The translations under genes and the position numbers were made by a program. Under the pieces are notes generated by a model. It was not told the origin of the DNA, did no database searches, and saw only the letters and a list, made by a program, of their open reading frames with translations. Below are positions 35,596-44,564 of a DNA stretch of 64,000 nt, piece after piece. Every line of letters starts with the position of its first letter. Position 1 is the first letter of the stretch. Origin of the DNA: Pseudomonas sp. ERMR1:02 (GTDB taxonomy: Bacteria; Pseudomonadota; Gammaproteobacteria; Pseudomonadales; Pseudomonadaceae); NCBI RefSeq assembly GCF_002277815.1, contig NZ_NKJI01000002.1, positions 372,001 through 436,000 of the forward strand, in the 5' to 3' direction.

Positions 35596-36918
35596 GCACG
35601 TTGCAAAGAACTGCTTCGTCTGGATCTGGCTTCCAGGCAGCTCAGAGCCGGTGGTTGCCGGTCGCCTGGTACGGCAGCGGCAAAACGACCGGTTCGCCTT
35701 CATCTACGGTCAGAGCTACTTGGCTAATCCGCAAGCTATCGCAGTGAATTCATTAGAGCTGCCGCTAGGCACCGAGGTCATCGCCCCACCCGAAGGAATG
35801 AAACTGGCCAGTGGGCTACGCGATGCATCACCCGATGCATGGGGCCGGCGCGTGATCATTAACAGGCTGTTTGGTAAAGCCGGGCTTGAAGCGTACAACC
35901 AGGACCTCGATGAGCAGACCTACATGCTCGAGTCAGGCTCGGATCGCATTGGTGCCCTCGATTTTCAGCAGTCGGCGACGCAGTACGTTGCGCGCAGCAA
36001 TGACAATGCCACATTGGCCGAGTTGCTCGACGCGGCTCGACTTGTAGAGGAGGGCATCCCCTTGACGCCCGAGCTCGAACAGGCCCTTCGTCATGGCACC
36101 TCTATAGGCGGGGCCCGTCCAAAAGCGTTGATTGAGGCGAACGACCGAAAGTATGTAGCGAAATTCTCAGCCTCCAACGATACCGTCAGCGTGGTGAAAT
36201 CCGAGTTCATCATGATGCGCTTGGCGAGTCTGGCGGACTGAACGTCGCGACGGTGCAGCTACAGAGCGTGCTGAACAAGGATGTTTTGTTGATCGAGCGG
36301 TTTGATCGCTATAGGGCCGCTACCAGCGGATGGGCGAGAAAATTGATGGTTTCAGCACTTACTCTGCTGGGACTGGATGAAATGATGGCTCGCTATACGA
36401 GCTATGAAGCGTTGAGTCATATCATCCGCCGCGATTTCGACGACCCCAAGACAGATTTGCGAGAGTTGTTCGGCAGGTTGGTTTTCAACATCCTCTGCGG
36501 CAACACTGACGACCACGCCCGCAACCATGCTGCCTTCTTCGACGGCAAAGGCTATGCGCTAACGCCGGCGTATGACATATGCCCCCAGGTGCGCACAGGA
36601 AATGTGGCAAGCCAAGGCATGTTGATAATGGGACAGGCAAACCAAAGTCAGATAGCGCTCTGCCTGGATGCGGCGCACCTGTTTTTGCTCGACCGGCGTG
36701 CCGCTCGATCCATTGTGCTCGCGCAGCTTGAAACTGTGCAGCAACATTGGTCGGCTGTGTGCAACGAGGCGGGTATCAGCATCGTCGACAGGAACGTTCT
36801 GGCGACTCGGCAGATGTTGAATCCGTTTATATTCGAGCAGTTGCGGGAGGAGGATATGGATATTGGGCGAATAGCGGAGGGGATCAGGCCAGGTTTGGTG
36901 GTTGAGTCGCTGGTGTAG
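35585..36918 (+). pseudogene. hipA: HipA-type serine/threonine kinase toxin, split by a one-base deletion
   Basis: Residues ~1-218 read through the N-terminal subdomain and the glycine-rich loop GTSIGGARPKALIE to MRLASLAD, then a stop at 36239. The remainder continues in another frame as GLNVATVQLQSVLNKD, with the catalytic loop CGNTDDHARNHAAFFDG and the metal-site PAYDICP. Restoring one G at 36235-36236 joins both into about 444 residues, the normal HipA length. Active HipA phosphorylates glutamyl-tRNA synthetase and induces dormancy. As written, the halves cannot make the kinase. This could be a real loss of toxicity or the same sequencing lesion seen elsewhere in the window. Confidence 0.88.
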
Positions 36919-37019
36919 TGGCTGGACGTGGAACCAGCAATTGCCCGTTTCCCGACGCAAATCGCCCATTGTTGGCCGCCAGTTGTTACGACCGATGAGA
37001 CCGAAAAGCTGTGTGGATT

Positions 37020-37898
37020 TTATTCAGAGTCAGTCTTTACCTGGTGACTGAGAAGTTCAGCCAAAATTCGTACCGGCTCGGTAAAACTCTGCCGTGACCG
37101 ATGTACGAGCCCGATATCACGGTGGAAGGTGTGCGGTCCGAGGTCGAGTGCTCTTACACCCGTTGGCCATTCCTGTTGGGTTGCTGTCTGCGGCACTAGA
37201 GCTACACCGACACCATTTTCAACTAGTTTGATGATGGCCTCCAGTTCATCCAGCTCGCAAACTTCACGCAAGTTGAAATGCATCTGCCGAAGGAAGCGAT
37301 CCACCTGTCTGCCCCCGAATGATGATCGGTCATACCGAATGAACGGTTGGCTAGAAAGTAGTTCTGACCAATCTTCTCCCGGCAGTTCACGCGGCACAAT
37401 CAGACGGTAGGGCTCAAGCGCCAGGTTCGTCCAGCGTAAATCGCTTTGAAGCGAGAAGGGCGGACGAATAATTACGGCCATGTCGATTTCGCCGGCGTCT
37501 ACGAGGTTGACTAACTCCATTGATAGGCCTGGGATTACTCGTGTGCGGCACTGTGGGCATTGTTGGTGAAACCTGGCTAATGCGTCCGGTAAAAAGGATC
37601 GCTGCACGGAAGCGATAGCACCGATGTTCACCAAGACGCTTACGGGAAGTCCGACCGTGGTGGAGCCCAAATTGTCGTAAAGGCGAAGCAGCTCTTGCGC
37701 TTGCAGGAGTATTTGGTGGCCCATCCTGTTGAGGTGGGCCGAGCGTCCCTTCCTGTCGAATATCTCAAAGCCGAGCTCGGCCTCAAGACGTTGAATCTGG
37801 GCGCTCACCGCTGCTTGGGTTAGGCCGATTTTATTCCCGGCAGCGGCAAACGTACCTTCCCGTGCAACGGCGATGAGTGTTTTGAGTTCTTTGATCAT
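37020..37898 (-). CDS. LysR-family transcriptional regulator
   Basis: A 292-residue protein with an N-terminal LysR helix-turn-helix (MIKELKTLIAVAREGTFAAA, then NKIGLTQAAVSAQIQRLEAE). The substrate-binding domain follows from about residue 90 (VNIGAIASVQRSFLPDALAR). It is divergent from the VOC-protein gene at 38104, with AT-rich DNA between that must hold the promoters and operator. By the usual LysR layout it controls the VOC/DctA/OYE/NTF2 genes. Confidence 0.92.
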   Translation of the reverse strand: MIKELKTLIAVAREGTFAAAGNKIGLTQAAVSAQIQRLEAELGFEIFDRKGRSAHLNRMGHQILLQAQELLRLYDNLGSTTVGLPVSVLVNIGAIASVQRSFLPDALARFHQQCPQCRTRVIPGLSMELVNLVDAGEIDMAVIIRPPFSLQSDLRWTNLALEPYRLIVPRELPGEDWSELLSSQPFIRYDRSSFGGRQVDRFLRQMHFNLREVCELDELEAIIKLVENGVGVALVPQTATQQEWPTGVRALDLGPHTFHRDIGLVHRSRQSFTEPVRILAELLSHQVKTDSE

Positions 37899-38103
37899 TC
37901 ACAAATATTAATTGTGTTTCTAAGAAATATATATTGATTTTTTTGTTTGTTTGGCCGCCCTACGATGTACCTGTCCCCCGGCTCCTGCCCGAACCTAGAA
38001 GCCGATGTCGGCGGGATGGCGGAACTTGAACCCCCGCGAAAAACCAACGGCCAGCATTCATACGCTCCGTCCTTCACCAACAATAAACTGTATTGGAGTT
38101 CTG

Positions 38104-38529
38104 ATGAGCCTCTCGCCTTTCCACCTAGCAATCCCCGTTTACAACCTCGCTGGCGCACGCACATTTTACGGCGAAGTGTTCGGCCTGGAAGAAGGTCGTT
38201 CCAGCAACCAGTGGGTTGACTTTAATTTTTATGGCCACCAACTGGTTATTCATGAACACCCAAAAACCGCTTCTCAGGAAAGCGTCCATAGCAACCCAGT
38301 AGACGGCCACGACGTACCTGTTCCGCACTTCGGCATCATCCTGGGCTGGGAAGAGTGGGAAGCGCTGGCTGAACGCTTGAAGTCTTTCGGCACGGAGTTT
38401 GTGATTGAACCCTACATTCGTTTCAAAGGGCAGGTTGGCGAGCAAGCCACCATGTTTTTGTTTGACCCTTGTGGCAATGCCCTGGAATTCAAGGCGTTCA
38501 AGGATATGAGCCAGCTCTTCGCAAAATAA
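38104..38529 (+). CDS. VOC-family (glyoxalase/dioxygenase-fold) protein
   Basis: A 141-residue protein from ATG 38104 (TTGGAG six bases upstream). It begins with the beta-alpha-beta-beta-beta unit [20 protein letters not shown], where His is the first metal ligand, continues with HQLVIHEHP and HFGIIL, and ends with [14 protein letters not shown], whose Glu is the last ligand. The metal site therefore looks intact. VOC enzymes include glyoxalases, isomerases and extradiol dioxygenases. The reaction here is unknown. It is the first plus-strand gene after the LysR regulator. Confidence 0.86.
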   Translation: MSLSPFHLAIPVYNLAGARTFYGEVFGLEEGRSSNQWVDFNFYGHQLVIHEHPKTASQESVHSNPVDGHDVPVPHFGIILGWEEWEALAERLKSFGTEFVIEPYIRFKGQVGEQATMFLFDPCGNALEFKAFKDMSQLFAK

Positions 38530-38538
38530 GAAAAGTAT

Positions 38539-38559
38539 TGGCACAACGGCGTTGTGCCA
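38539..38559. terminator. Hairpin after the VOC gene
   Basis: TGGCACAAC and GTTGTGCCA form a 9-bp stem with a 3-base loop. The plus strand then reads TTTG, so it is a weak terminator or an attenuating hairpin before dctA. Confidence 0.5.
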
Positions 38560-38642
38560 TTTGAATTCAAGTGAGCTGGAAGCTCATGACTCTAGCAACT
38601 GCCCGTTAACGCAGTCCTTTCATTCCAACAAGAAGGCTAGAC

Positions 38643-39922
38643 ATGAAACGTATTCCCTTGGTGTGGCAAATAATTGCCGGGCTGTTGCTTGGCGTGCTCG
38701 TCGGTTGGTATTTCAATACTCATCCGCAGTATCAAATGTGGGTTAGTGCAGAAATCCTTAAACCGCTTGGCGATATCTTCATAAAGATGATGAAGATGGT
38801 CGTTGTACCAATCGTGTTCTGTTGCATGATCCTCGGCATCGCCGGCGGCGGCGATAACAAGTCGTTTGGCCGTATGGGCATAAAATCGCTAGGGTATTTT
38901 TTTGCGATTACCGGCCTGGCCATCGTGATTGGGTTGTGTTTCGCAAACATTTTCGAGCCTGGTACAGGCACTGATATTTCCGGCATTACCCATAGCGCTG
39001 CGTCCATCACGATGGAACCTTCCAAGGGCGCGCTGGTAATTGTGCAGAACATCGTGCCTGACAATGTCTTTGTGGCGATGTCGGAAGCGAAGCTGCTTTC
39101 GGTTCTGTTCTTCGCCGTGTTGTTTGGCATGGCCTTGAACTCGCTACCTAGAGAGAAAAGCGCGCCAGTGGTCGCGCTGGTTCAGAGTATTTCCGATGCG
39201 ATGTTCAAAGTCGTCTCAATTGTTATGGCGTACGCACCGGTAGGTGTCTTTGGCATGATCGGCGCTACCGTTGCGACCTTTGGCTTTGCCTCGCTATTGC
39301 CCTTGCTCAAACTGATTGGTGGGTTTACCTGGCACTGATTGTCTTCGCATTGCTGGTGCTCGGGGGGATTTGCTATTTGATCGGCGAGAACATCTTCAAA
39401 CTGATTAGGTACTTTCGGAATGAGCTGATTCTCGCGTTCTCCAGTGCCGCGTCGGCAGCGGTAATGCCGCAGCTAATGAGCAAGCTGGAGTCCTATGGCG
39501 TTCCGCGTCGGATCGTCAGTTTTGTGGTGCCGGTGGGGTATGCGTTCAATCTGGATGGTGCGTCGATTTTCCTCGGCGTGGCTACGATTTTTGTCGCACA
39601 ACTTTATGGTATCGACCTGTCGCTTTCTCAGCAGATTCTGCTGGTGGTCACGATGGTGCTGACCTCCAAAGGTGCTGCCGGGGTACCTGGATTTGCCATC
39701 ATTATTCTGTCTGCGACGTTGGCTTCTGCCGGTCTTCCATTAGAAGGGGTGGCGCTTATCGCGGGGATCTTCAGGATTATCGATAGCGGAACCACCACGC
39801 TGAACGTGCTGGGTAATGCCATCGCACCTTTGGTAATCGCCAAATGGGAGAGGGCGGCACTCGAGCCTTCCCGAGTCAATCCGATAGCGCAAAAGTCTAG
39901 TAATTCACGAGTTGTGGTTTGA
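38643..39922 (+). pseudogene. dctA: C4-dicarboxylate:cation symporter DctA-like, split by a one-base deletion
   Basis: The first part (232 residues) runs MKRIPLVWQIIAGLLLGVLV to LLKLIGGFTWH and stops at 39336. The second frame carries on with YLALIVFALLVLGGICYLIG and the family motifs SSAASAAVMPQLM (serine-rich hairpin) and YAFNLDGASIFLG, and then LTSKGAAGVPGFAII. Adding one G to the GGG run at 39321-39323 gives GGVYLALIV and a chain of about 426 residues, the normal DctA size. The family imports succinate, malate, fumarate or related acids by cation symport. In this cluster it may carry the acid acted on by the flavin and VOC enzymes. Confidence 0.9.
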
Positions 39923-39998
39923 CAGGAAACGCTTACGAGTCAGTTCATCAGGTGAGCGAGAGTTACTAGGCGCCCTGTCTAATATTTGAGGTTTCAGC

Positions 39999-41105
39999 AT
40001 GATTGATAACAGTCGTAACACCGACCTTTTTTCGCCCGTGCAGATGGGTGCCTTGCAACTGGCCAACCGTATTGTCATGGCTCCCGTGACACGCAGCCGA
40101 ATGACGGAAGACGGCGTGCCCAATGAGCTGCACGCCACTTACTACGCCCAGCGTGCCGGCGCAGGGCTAATCATCGCCGAGGCCACGAACATTTCCGCTC
40201 AAGGGCGCGGTTATGCGATGACGCCGGGGATCTGGACGGAAGAACAGGTGGCAGGCTGGAAAAAAGTCACCGACGCGGTGCACGCGGCAGGCGGAAAAAT
40301 AGTCAGCCAGCTATGGCACGTGGGCCGTTTTTCAAGCGTCGAGTTACAGCCAAACGGCGAGGCGCCGGTGGGTCCCTCGGCAATCAAGGCCGAAGGCACC
40401 ACTTACACCAACAATGGCATGGTCGAAGTGTCCATGCCCCGGGCGCTTGAGACTTCAGAGATACCGGGGATCATCGAGCAGTACAGGCATGCGGCGCAGA
40501 ATGCCAAGCGAGCCGGTTTTGATGGTGTGGAAGTCCATTCTGCCAACAGCTATCTGCTCGACCAGTTCCTGCGTGATTCCACTAACCAGCGCACTGACCT
40601 GTACGGCGGCACCATCGAGAACCGGGCACGGTTGACGCTCGACGTCACCGAAGCTGTGGTTGCGATCTGGGGCAGTGATCGGGTCGGTATCCGCCTTTCA
40701 CCGGTGACGCCTGACGCAGGCAATACACCACCTGACAGCAACGTCATGGCGACCTACGGCTACCTCATTCAGCAACTGAACAGATTCAACCTGGCCTATC
40801 TGCACTTCGTCGAAGGCGCAACCGCCACTTCTCGCACCGTTCCTGAAGGAGTGGATCTGGACGCGCTAAGTGCCCAGTTTGAAGGGCCGTTCATTGGTAA
40901 CAACAACTATGACCTGGATATGGCGCTGGAACGCCGGGCGCAAGACCGGATTGACGCGGTAGCGTTTGGTCGCTTGTTCATCGCCAATCCAGACCTTGTA
41001 GAGCGCCTGCGTCGTGGTGCCGAACTGATCACCGCGCCACGTGAGAGTTACTACGGCGGAGGCGCCAAGGGCTACACCGATTGGCCAGCCGCCAACTTCA
41101 ACTAA
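39999..41105 (+). CDS. Old yellow enzyme family NADH:flavin oxidoreductase
   Basis: A 368-residue FMN TIM-barrel protein. It shows the OYE marks LFSPVQMGALQLANRIVMAP, then AGLIIAEATNISAQGRGY, then QLWHVGRFSS, the active-site VEVHSANSYLLDQFLRDSTN (His and Asn for substrate binding), and ENRARLTLDVTEAV. These enzymes reduce activated C=C bonds or nitro esters with NAD(P)H. It is close to the NemA/XenB style. It follows dctA by 76 bases and precedes a small NTF2-like gene by 43 bases, so the three probably form one transcript. Confidence 0.93.
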   Translation: MIDNSRNTDLFSPVQMGALQLANRIVMAPVTRSRMTEDGVPNELHATYYAQRAGAGLIIAEATNISAQGRGYAMTPGIWTEEQVAGWKKVTDAVHAAGGKIVSQLWHVGRFSSVELQPNGEAPVGPSAIKAEGTTYTNNGMVEVSMPRALETSEIPGIIEQYRHAAQNAKRAGFDGVEVHSANSYLLDQFLRDSTNQRTDLYGGTIENRARLTLDVTEAVVAIWGSDRVGIRLSPVTPDAGNTPPDSNVMATYGYLIQQLNRFNLAYLHFVEGATATSRTVPEGVDLDALSAQFEGPFIGNNNYDLDMALERRAQDRIDAVAFGRLFIANPDLVERLRRGAELITAPRESYYGGGAKGYTDWPAANFN

Positions 41106-41148
41106 TCGTCAACGGTCCAATCCTCTCGCCTACTCGCCAGGAACAATC

Positions 41149-41529
41149 ATGATCAATCCAACTTACGTCCAGGAATACAACGCAATCGTCCACGTGCTTA
41201 GCCAGTACAATGAAGGTGGCGCCAAGGCTGAAAGCTCCTTGATGAAACCCGCGTTCAACGAGCAGGCCACAATGTTTGGGGTCGACGGTGACAAGCTCGT
41301 CGGCGGCGCGATCCAGAATCTCTACGACGTCATCGACAACTCTTTCCGTCCATCCCCAGAAGCCCAAGCCGCAATCGTTCGCATCGACATCGTGGGCACT
41401 GCCGCCAGTGCTCGGGTCGACACCGACAACGTTTCGGGATTTCGCTTCACCGATTTCTTCAACCTGCTGAAGGTGGAAGGCAAGTGGACGATCGTCAGCA
41501 AGATTTACCACACCCATCCGAGCGTTTGA
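41149..41529 (+). CDS. NTF2-like (SnoaL/lumazine-binding-type) small protein
   Basis: A 126-residue protein from ATG 41149 (CCAGGA upstream). The frame is open earlier but overlaps the OYE gene. The cone-shaped alpha+beta fold is suggested by NAIVHVLSQYNEGGAKAESS near the start, NEQATMFGVDGDKLVGG, and the closing FTDFFNLLKVEGKWTIVSKI with YHTHPSV. Family members serve as isomerases, dehydratases or ligand-binding proteins. The role here is unknown, but its place behind the OYE gene suggests action on the same intermediate. Confidence 0.82.
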   Translation: MINPTYVQEYNAIVHVLSQYNEGGAKAESSLMKPAFNEQATMFGVDGDKLVGGAIQNLYDVIDNSFRPSPEAQAAIVRIDIVGTAASARVDTDNVSGFRFTDFFNLLKVEGKWTIVSKIYHTHPSV

Positions 41530-41827
41530 GTACTCGAGCGCCTCCCATTATCCGGATTTGAATCGGTAGCTACCGGGCGCAGAGGGCAGTTTTGCCATCG
41601 TTGCCCTTTGCGCCTGCGATCGGCGACGCCATCGTGTAAAAAGCCTGGCTTCGTCTTGAAGAGTAACCTCGGTTTTGGAGGCCTGTTAGCCAGAAACCCG
41701 GTTAGAGTGTTCATCAATATCTTTTCATAAGGGCCTCCACTCGATTCGCGTTGTCCCGCCAGCAGTTCCAGCGAACAAACCGGGCAAAAAACCGTATATC
41801 AATCGTATTTGAAGAAGGAATCGACCG

Positions 41828-42433
41828 CTGTTTATATCTCTAGATGGGCCCAAAGGAGCCGGCAAAACCACACTGTTGGAGGCCGTTACGAAAGTGCTGA
41901 GGGCAGACAACAAAAAGGTGATCCGACTTTGCGAGAAAAAAAGTGATCCCTGTAGGGGCGAAACAATGGCCCTCGTTAACAAGCTCGTCAGAAATCCCAC
42001 CCGGGATTTGGAGTTGGAAGTCTGTGAGCGCTTAGCTGATAGCCGTAAATGGATTTCCCAGCAAAGGCTGACTAAACAGCCACCAGGCAGCATCATCTTG
42101 ATCGATCGCTGGTATCCGTCTGATGCCGCGTTTCGCCGGCTAGTACCGTTTGCAGAGATTCTACAGTTGAACATTGATCGAAAGGTGCGAGTACCAGACC
42201 TGCATGTCGGGGTTGTCACCGCCCCTGAAATTTCATGGGCGAGGGCAGCGACACGACGGCGTGGGCTGAGCAGTACCGTGATCCATACGCTGGAAGAACA
42301 TGTGGCTTGTACTCAGGCATTCGAGCGAGCGATTGCAGATCACGGCTGGGTTTTATGCCGTAATGAGGGAACGATCGAAGATGCAACGATGCAGGTGATT
42401 TCAGAGATTTATAGAGTCCTTCGATGCCTGTAG
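41828..42433 (+). CDS. Thymidylate kinase-like P-loop protein with non-standard start
   Basis: About 201 residues. The frame is open from 41813, and no ATG, GTG or TTG lies before the P-loop, which reads FISLDGPKGAGKTTLLEAVT. The only start-like codon is CTG 41828, with AAGAAGGA eight bases upstream. Further dTMP-kinase-like features are IILIDRWYPSDAAFRR (the DR motif) and an Arg-rich lid (RAATRRRGLS). Family enzymes phosphorylate dTMP or another nucleoside monophosphate. This is likely an accessory copy and not the housekeeping tmk. Its stop abuts the mmsA fragment directly, so it sits at the edge of a recombination scar. Confidence 0.72.
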   Translation: MFISLDGPKGAGKTTLLEAVTKVLRADNKKVIRLCEKKSDPCRGETMALVNKLVRNPTRDLELEVCERLADSRKWISQQRLTKQPPGSIILIDRWYPSDAAFRRLVPFAEILQLNIDRKVRVPDLHVGVVTAPEISWARAATRRRGLSSTVIHTLEEHVACTQAFERAIADHGWVLCRNEGTIEDATMQVISEIYRVLRCL

Positions 42434-42581
42434 GGTCCATTTCCTCGGCGGTGGCGAAGGGTACGCGGGCCAGAACTTCCTGAGTGGCCGGGTTGACTAC
42501 GTCGCGCCACTGAGTGGTGCACGATTCAACGAATTCGCCGTTGATGAGGAGCTTGACGGTTGGAATGCTGGATGAGGTCAT
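42434..42581 (-). pseudogene. mmsA: 5' fragment of methylmalonate-semialdehyde dehydrogenase
   Basis: Only the first ~49 residues survive: MTSSSIPTVKLLINGEFVES, then CTTQWRDVVNPATQEVLARV and PFATAEEMD. The homology ends abruptly at the stop codon of the kinase gene on the other strand. The rest of the enzyme is absent, so it is a deletion remnant. Confidence 0.85.
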
Positions 42582-42683
42582 TTTCGGGTCCTGCCTACTT
42601 TTTTTGAGTCGAGTGAGACCCCTCGGCCTGATTGGCCGAGCGGTCGCGTTTGAATTCAGAAGGGCCGGCGTACCGGCCCGGGT

Positions 42684-42988
42684 TCAGCCCTTGAGGTGCG
42701 GGAAGTCTTCTTCGAAGTATTCCTGCGGGCCTCGTGCGTCGCCCTGGCGACGCTGCACTTCCATTTGCCGCAATTCCACCCGGCGAATCTTGCCGGAGAT
42801 GGTCTTGGGCAGTTCGCTGACGAATTCGATACGTCGCACCCGCTTGTAGGGCGCCAGGTGCTCGCGGGCGAAGGCGAGGATGTTGGCGGCGAGTTCGTAG
42901 CTGCCCGGTGCGTCATGGGCCAGGATCAGATAGGCCTTGGGCACTGCCAGGCGCACCGGGTCAGGGCTCGGCACCACGGCCACTTCCA
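42684..42988 (-). pseudogene. 3' fragment of an acyl-CoA synthetase
   Basis: About 100 C-terminal residues of an AMP-forming acyl/acetyl-CoA synthetase remain: EVAVVPSPDPVRLAVPKAYL, then LAPYKRVRRIEFVSELPKTI and SGKIRRVELRQ, with the catalytic-lysine region. The upstream end is cut at the IS3 remnant near 42990. It lies 100 bases upstream of the mmsA fragment, with a hairpin CTCGGCC..GGCCGAG (42622-42640) between. Confidence 0.88.
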
Positions 42989-42989
42989 T

Positions 42990-43177
42990 CAATCCGAATG
43001 GGTGCCTGAAGAAGGCTATCGCTCGGAATACGAGGCCCGAGTTGATATCAACCGATACGTGGCGCGCTACAACAACGTAAGGCGCCACAGCTACAACGGT
43101 TACCACTCGCCGGTAGCAGCAGAAAAGATGGCAGCGTGAGAACCGAAAATAATGTCCAAAACTACTGGACCAGTTCA
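42990..43177 (+). mobile_element. IS3-family element remnant (transposase C-terminus and right end)
   Basis: On the plus strand about 48 codons of an IS3-type OrfB C-terminus remain: EWVPEEGYRSEYEARVDINR, then YVARYNNVRRHSYNGYHSPV, ending at TGA 43137. The element end reads AATGTCCAAAACTACTGGAC and then CAGTTCA (to 43177), like IS3-group terminal repeats. The left end and the DDE catalytic core are missing, so it is immobile. It is fused to the acyl-CoA synthetase fragment on one side and to maoC on the other. Confidence 0.85.
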
Positions 43178-43253
43178 CGATAGGAACAGATTGCTTGGCT
43201 GTCCAAGTTCTACCTGAGGTGAAGTCTTCCCAATACAGCTCTTTCTCTGCCAC
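43178..43253 (-). pseudogene. 5' fragment of a MaoC-type enoyl-CoA hydratase/dehydratase
   Basis: From a GTG at 43253 with GGAG upstream, about 24 residues (AEKELYWEDFTSGRTWTAKQ) match the start of MaoC-family dehydratases. The reading is cut by the IS3 end at 43177. It lies 62 bases downstream of the thiolase stop in the same direction, so it was once the third gene of that operon. Confidence 0.75.
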
Positions 43254-43314
43254 GGTATCTCCTGAATTTTGCAGCGCTAAGCTCGCGGACTTATTACAGC
43301 CAGTTAACGCTGCT

Positions 43315-44505
43315 CTATGATAGGAGTTCGATAGCAATCGCGGTCGCCTCACCACCACCAATGCACACAGAAGCGATGCCACGCTTCAGCTTGTTCTGCC
43401 TTAAGGCATTTACTAACGTAACAACAACACGTGCGCCTGACGCGCCGATCGGGTGCCCCAAAGCGCATGCCCCACCGTGAATATTTAATTGCTCATGTCC
43501 GACGTTCAAGTCTCGGATAACAACCATGGGCACCACGGCAAAGGCCTCATTGATCTCAAAGAGGTCAACATCTTTTATTGACCAGTTGGTTCGCTCGAGC
43601 AAGCGTTTAATCGCACCGACCGGAGCGGTGGCAAAGAGGCCGGGAGCGTGCGCGTAGGATGCATGACCTGCGACCCGGGCCAGCGGCGTGAGGCCTCTAC
43701 GCTCAGCTTCAGACGACCGCATCAACACAAGTGCAGCCGAGCCGTCCGAAATAGAACTGGAGTTCGCTGCAGTCACCGTCCCGCCTTCGCGAAAAGCAGG
43801 TTTCAACGATGAAATTTTGTCGATCCGAGCCTTCCCTGGTTGTTCATCGCTCTCAATCAAAACCGTCTCTCGGCCAGACGGAGCCAGCACAGGGACAATC
43901 TCGTCTTGGAAACGCCCTTCTGTGATTGCCCTCTGAGCTCGCGTCAACGAGCTGATCGCGAACTCATCCTGCTGGCTTCGAGTGAAGCCATAACTTTGAG
44001 CACAGTCTTCAGCATATGTGCCCATGAGTCGGCCTTTCTCGTAGGCATCTTCTAATCCATCAAGAAACATATGATCGATAATTTTGCTGTGCCCCATGCG
44101 ATAGCCTGATCGCGCTCGCTCCAACAGATAGGGAGCCTTTGACATGCTTTCCATACCTCCGGCAACCACCACATCCGCGCTCCCGGCATGGAGAAGGTCA
44201 TGGCCAAACATCAGCGCTTTCATACCGGAGCCGCACATCTTGTTGATTGTTGAGCACACTACTTGCTCCGGAAGATTAGCCATGAGGGCTGCCTGGCGAG
44301 CCGGAGCCTGGCCTTGCCCGGCTTGTAGCACGCATCCCATGATGACCTCGTCAATGTCACCGGGCTGAAGGCTGGCTCGTTCCAGGGCAGCACGAATAGC
44401 TACCGCACCTAGCTGCGCAGCGGTGACCTCCTTGAAATTTCCAAGAAAGCCACCTAGGGGGGTTCGGGCAGCACTGACGATTACAATAGGGTCGGTATGG
44501 CTCAT
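43315..44505 (-). CDS. Acetyl-CoA acetyltransferase / thiolase
   Basis: A 396-residue thiolase, complete. The acylated cysteine is in STINKMCGSGMKALMFG near residue 90, the histidine in GGACALGHPIGASGARVVVT near residue 350, and the second cysteine in ASVCIGGGEATAIAIE close to the end. The enzyme cleaves 3-oxoacyl-CoA with CoA (degradation) or condenses acetyl-CoA. It is preceded by the SDR gene (59 bases) and followed by the broken maoC, so it belonged to a beta-oxidation-type operon. The chain-length preference is unknown. Confidence 0.94.
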   Translation of the reverse strand: MSHTDPIVIVSAARTPLGGFLGNFKEVTAAQLGAVAIRAALERASLQPGDIDEVIMGCVLQAGQGQAPARQAALMANLPEQVVCSTINKMCGSGMKALMFGHDLLHAGSADVVVAGGMESMSKAPYLLERARSGYRMGHSKIIDHMFLDGLEDAYEKGRLMGTYAEDCAQSYGFTRSQQDEFAISSLTRAQRAITEGRFQDEIVPVLAPSGRETVLIESDEQPGKARIDKISSLKPAFREGGTVTAANSSSISDGSAALVLMRSSEAERRGLTPLARVAGHASYAHAPGLFATAPVGAIKRLLERTNWSIKDVDLFEINEAFAVVPMVVIRDLNVGHEQLNIHGGACALGHPIGASGARVVVTLVNALRQNKLKRGIASVCIGGGEATAIAIELLS

Positions 44506-44564
44506 AACTGAATCCTCTGTTTCTTGTTTGGGGGCTAGTGACCGGTCACAGACGTTAACTCGAT

